Positions 61,887 to 64,000 of a DNA stretch of 64,000 nucleotides are shown here, piece after piece. The notes below the pieces were generated by a model, which saw only the letters and a list, made by a program, of their open reading frames with translations, searched no databases and was not told the origin of the DNA. The DNA lies in the NCBI GenBank assembly GCA_036677085.1, contig JAKFFI010000022.1, forward strand, positions 116,006 through 180,005. Direction: 5' to 3'. Source of the stretch: JAGPUQ01 sp036677085. Lineage in GTDB: Bacteria; Pseudomonadota; Gammaproteobacteria; Pseudomonadales; Porticoccaceae. Position 1 is the stretch's first letter. Every line of letters begins with the position of its first letter. Made by a program: the position numbers and the translations under genes.

Positions 61887-63053
61887 ATGAGCGAATACCA
61901 GTACTACGAATTCGTCGCCATCGACACGCCACTGACCCAGAAGCAGATGGCGGAACTGCGTGCGCGCTCGTCTCGCGCCAGCATTACCCCGACCAGCTTC
62001 GTCAATGATTACCAGTGGGGCGATCTCAAGGGCGATCCTGCCGACTGGATGCGACGCTACTTTGATGCCCACGTCTATGTGGCCAACTGGTGTACTTGCC
62101 TTCTGTGCCTGCGCGTGCCGAAAAGTACTTTGGATGCCGATATCTTCCGCGCCTTCAAGACCAAAGCCGTTTTTTCGGTTGAGCAGACGAAGACACATTG
62201 GCTACTTGGATGGGAGCTGAACGAAAGTGACAACTACGATCGCTTTGCCGAAGAGGATGGGCGAGGCTGGATGGCCAGGCTGGTGCCATTGCGTGACGAA
62301 CTGCTGCGTGGCGACATGCGTCCGCTGTATCTCGGCTGGCTGGCCGGAGTGAGCGCTGGCGGAGTTGACGAACAGGCCATTGAGCCCCAGCCGCCGCCCG
62401 GACTCTCCCGACTGACCGCTGCCCAGCAATCGCTGGCGGAATTTCTGGAAATCGATGCGGATCTGCTGGCTGCCACCGGTCTCTCCGACGGGCAAGGTTC
62501 AAAACCCGATAGCGAGAGCGACGCGGAACAGGATGTCTGGATCGCCGAGCTTCCCGCGGTAGAGAAAACCGCGACGCTCAAGCTGCTGTTGAGCGGGAAT
62601 GCGCAGCAGGCCGAGCGTGAGCTGAAATTGCGTTTTCTGGCCTGGCAGCGCGAACAACAGTCGGATGCAAAACCGGAAACGCGGCGGCGCACGGTCGCAG
62701 AGCTTTATAAGCTGGCGGCGTCTATTGCCGAAACGAGAAAAAAGCAGGAAGCCGTGCGACGCAAAAAGGCTGAGGCCGAGTGGCGAGCCAAGCGGGAAAC
62801 CTACCTGCGCACGCTGGCTGTCGACTTCGACCCGTACTGGCAGGCTGCCGACAAACTGGCCGAACGTGGTATCGCTTCTGCCTACGACGAGGTAAAGCGC
62901 GCGCTCGTCGATCTATCCGAAGCCTATGTGCTGTGCGTGACCCGAACTGACTTCGACCAAAAATTGGTGCAGTTCATGGCCCGGCATGGAAAGCGCGGCG
63001 CCTTGGTTCGGCGCCTCGCCGATGCGGGTCTCTGGAAGCAGCCTTCGCGATGA
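61887..63053 (+). CDS. Uncharacterised 388-aa protein at island edge
   Basis: Start ATG 61887 (a GTG at 61884 is also in frame). N-terminal about 160 residues form a compact domain (YYEFVAIDTPLTQKQMAELRARSSRASITPTSFVNDY, FDAHVYVANWCTCLLCLRVP), similar to hypothetical proteins found near mobile defence loci. The middle is acidic; residues about 225-310 form a long highly charged helix or coiled coil (RRRTVAELYKLAASIAETRKKQEAVRRKKAEAEWRAKRETY). Family not named with confidence. It is divergent from the BREX operon and its stop overlaps the start of a broken downstream gene by 4 nt. Confidence 0.75.
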   Translation: MSEYQYYEFVAIDTPLTQKQMAELRARSSRASITPTSFVNDYQWGDLKGDPADWMRRYFDAHVYVANWCTCLLCLRVPKSTLDADIFRAFKTKAVFSVEQTKTHWLLGWELNESDNYDRFAEEDGRGWMARLVPLRDELLRGDMRPLYLGWLAGVSAGGVDEQAIEPQPPPGLSRLTAAQQSLAEFLEIDADLLAATGLSDGQGSKPDSESDAEQDVWIAELPAVEKTATLKLLLSGNAQQAERELKLRFLAWQREQQSDAKPETRRRTVAELYKLAASIAETRKKQEAVRRKKAEAEWRAKRETYLRTLAVDFDPYWQAADKLAERGIASAYDEVKRALVDLSEAYVLCVTRTDFDQKLVQFMARHGKRGALVRRLADAGLWKQPSR

Positions 63054-63170
63054 TGAAAACGAAAAAGACGATGAAGTTCACCGCAAAATACCTGGATGAA
63101 CTCATCGAGGAAGCGACCACGGACGCCTACAACGAATCGGAGCAGACTGGCGGGTTCTTCGCCATGATCA
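63050..63170 (+). pseudogene. Truncated small gene following the 388-aa gene
   Basis: ATG 63050 overlaps the previous stop (ATGA). The first 38 codons (MKFTAKYLDELIEEATTDAYN... then EQTGGFFAMI) look like the N-terminus of a calcium-binding-like small protein family. After about 63165 the frame enters sequence that is antisense to an unrelated gene and continues only by chance to 63265. So the gene is cut at a recombination joint. Confidence 0.5.
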
Positions 63171-63678
63171 GCAGCAGATCCGCTTCCTCGGGCACACGGC
63201 CGTCCTCCAGACCGGTGACCTGGATCCGGGCGCTTTCTTCCAGTGCTCTGGTCAAGGTGTTGTAGTGCGCGCCGTCGCTGTCGCCGTAAGCCGAGGTGAT
63301 GGGCTTGACCATGGCGATGGTCTTGAGGAAACCCGGCGCGAGGCGCTTGAAGGCGGCGTCGAGGGAGCGTTTCAGGGCGTCCCTGTCGAGGGTTTCCGGC
63401 AGCGGCACCTGCACCGGATCGCCCGCGCCTTCGATCACCATCGAGAACCAGAACGGCGTGGGGTCCACTAGGCTCGCGATCTGGGGTCCCAGGCCGTAGC
63501 GCTCCTGGAGTTCCTTCGCCAGCTTGCCCCCGTCGGCATCCGGGTCGGCAACGGCGACGGCGAGCTTGTCGCCGGCCTGTTTTCGGTAGTCGTCGAGCAG
63601 GGCATCGAGATCCTTGCGCAACGCCACGAGTGCGTCCGGAAGTTTGGCGTCCGGCGAGATATAACTCCGCAACGTCAC
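63165..63678 (-). pseudogene. Internal fragment of a GldG-like ABC transporter auxiliary gene
   Basis: About 170 residues starting SYISPDAKLPDALVALRKDLDALL, with AVADPDADGGKLAKELQERYGL, DPTPFWFSMVIEGAG, PLPETLDRDALKRSLDAAFKRLAPGFLKT and RVPEEADLLLIMA. These match the soluble domain of GldG/ABC_transp_aux proteins of ABC-2 type exporters. The N-terminal membrane segments and the C-terminal half are absent: the 5' side ends near 63680 and the 3' side is replaced by the truncated plus-strand gene at about 63165. Confidence 0.7.
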
Positions 63679-63691
63679 CGGCCGGGATCTT

Positions 63692-63982
63692 TCACGCTGG
63701 CCGGTGCTGATAGGCGCGTACCTGCGCTAAAAATTCCACCGCACTATCCAGATTGAGCTCGGTGTCGTTACACAGTGGTAAATCGGGATAGCAGTTGTGA
63801 ATGCGCTGGGCAAACAGGCCAGAGCCGTTGTCAGTAAGGGTCTGTTGTTGGCTGTCGTAAACAGGAGTGGTGCGGAAACCGCAGCTTGGTGAACGACTTT
63901 GCAGAACGTAGCCGCACAGCGCGGGATAGGTGGTTGCGATAATTTCGCCGACCGTGGTGATGCGGTCGGTGACATCACGCAA
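63692..63982 (-). pseudogene. C-terminal part of a DUF523 protein
   Basis: 96 codons. GYVLQSRSPSCGFRTTPVYD is the DUF523 signature (SPSCG...VYD), and GLFAQRIHNCYPDLPL is its usual C-terminal element. A full protein would have another 60 or so residues with a conserved SACLLG near the start. Here the frame is closed by a TGA at 63994-63992, so the N-terminus is lost or frameshifted, with only the window edge beyond. Confidence 0.65.
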
Positions 63983-64000
63983 GGGTCGCGTTCAGCCGTC

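Overview
The window looks like a chromosome segment of a high-GC gammaproteobacterium. The evidence is the gene content: hspQ, an opgG/opgH osmoregulated periplasmic glucan locus with a Tat-exported opgD, xseA divergent from guaBA, recG, and a GlrK-QseG-GlrR type two-component system. I cannot name the genus. Three blocks look acquired or reshuffled against this background. They are a lower-GC RND/DUF1329/DUF1302 block (about 21.1-27.2 kb), a complete type 2 BREX (Pgl) phage-defence operon (40.2-61.4 kb), and a scrap yard of broken genes at the right edge (61.6-64.0 kb).

Layout. 0-6 kb: opgD (minus, cut by the window edge), then divergent opgG, a small unknown ORF and opgH. 6.1-10.9 kb: two tandem short-chain dehydrogenases, hspQ, an amidohydrolase and a sirtuin. 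11.5-16.9 kb: a four-gene operon encoding a very large Ala/Ser/Asp-rich exported repeat protein, a small exported companion of similar composition, a lipoprotein and an outer-membrane beta-barrel-like protein. It is preceded by a perfect sigma-54 promoter and a perfect TGTC-N10-GACA element, the site type used by GlrR in Escherichia coli. 17-20.3 kb: convergent to it, separated only by a 19-bp-stem bidirectional terminator, lie glrR, qseG and glrK-like genes. I read 11.5-20.3 kb as one unit: a sigma-54/GlrR-switched surface or matrix system. This is my best candidate for something undescribed.

20.6-27.2 kb: a decayed tyrosine-type integrase, an RND/MMPL transporter, a transposase scrap, and DUF1329 and DUF1302 genes. 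28-40 kb: an LLM-class oxidoreductase, recG, a frameshifted small membrane protein gene, a small lipoprotein, a Cys-repeat periplasmic protein, an M3 peptidase, xseA, guaB and guaA.

40.2-61.4 kb: on the minus strand, in transcription order, an XRE regulator, pglW, pglX, a HEPN-like small protein, a KGGVGR-motif ParA-like ATPase, a second P-loop ATPase, pglY, pglZ, brxD and brxHI. All are chained by 1-4 nt start/stop overlaps except for one 99-nt gap before pglY. The three genes between pglX and pglY are not part of the standard type 2 BREX set and look like a nested accessory module. The middle of pglX, where target recognition is expected, has visibly lower GC than its flanks, which suggests a specificity-domain swap.

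61.6-64.0 kb: a twice-frameshifted HTH gene, an intact unknown gene, and truncated pieces of three further genes butted together. This is probably the scarred edge of the island.
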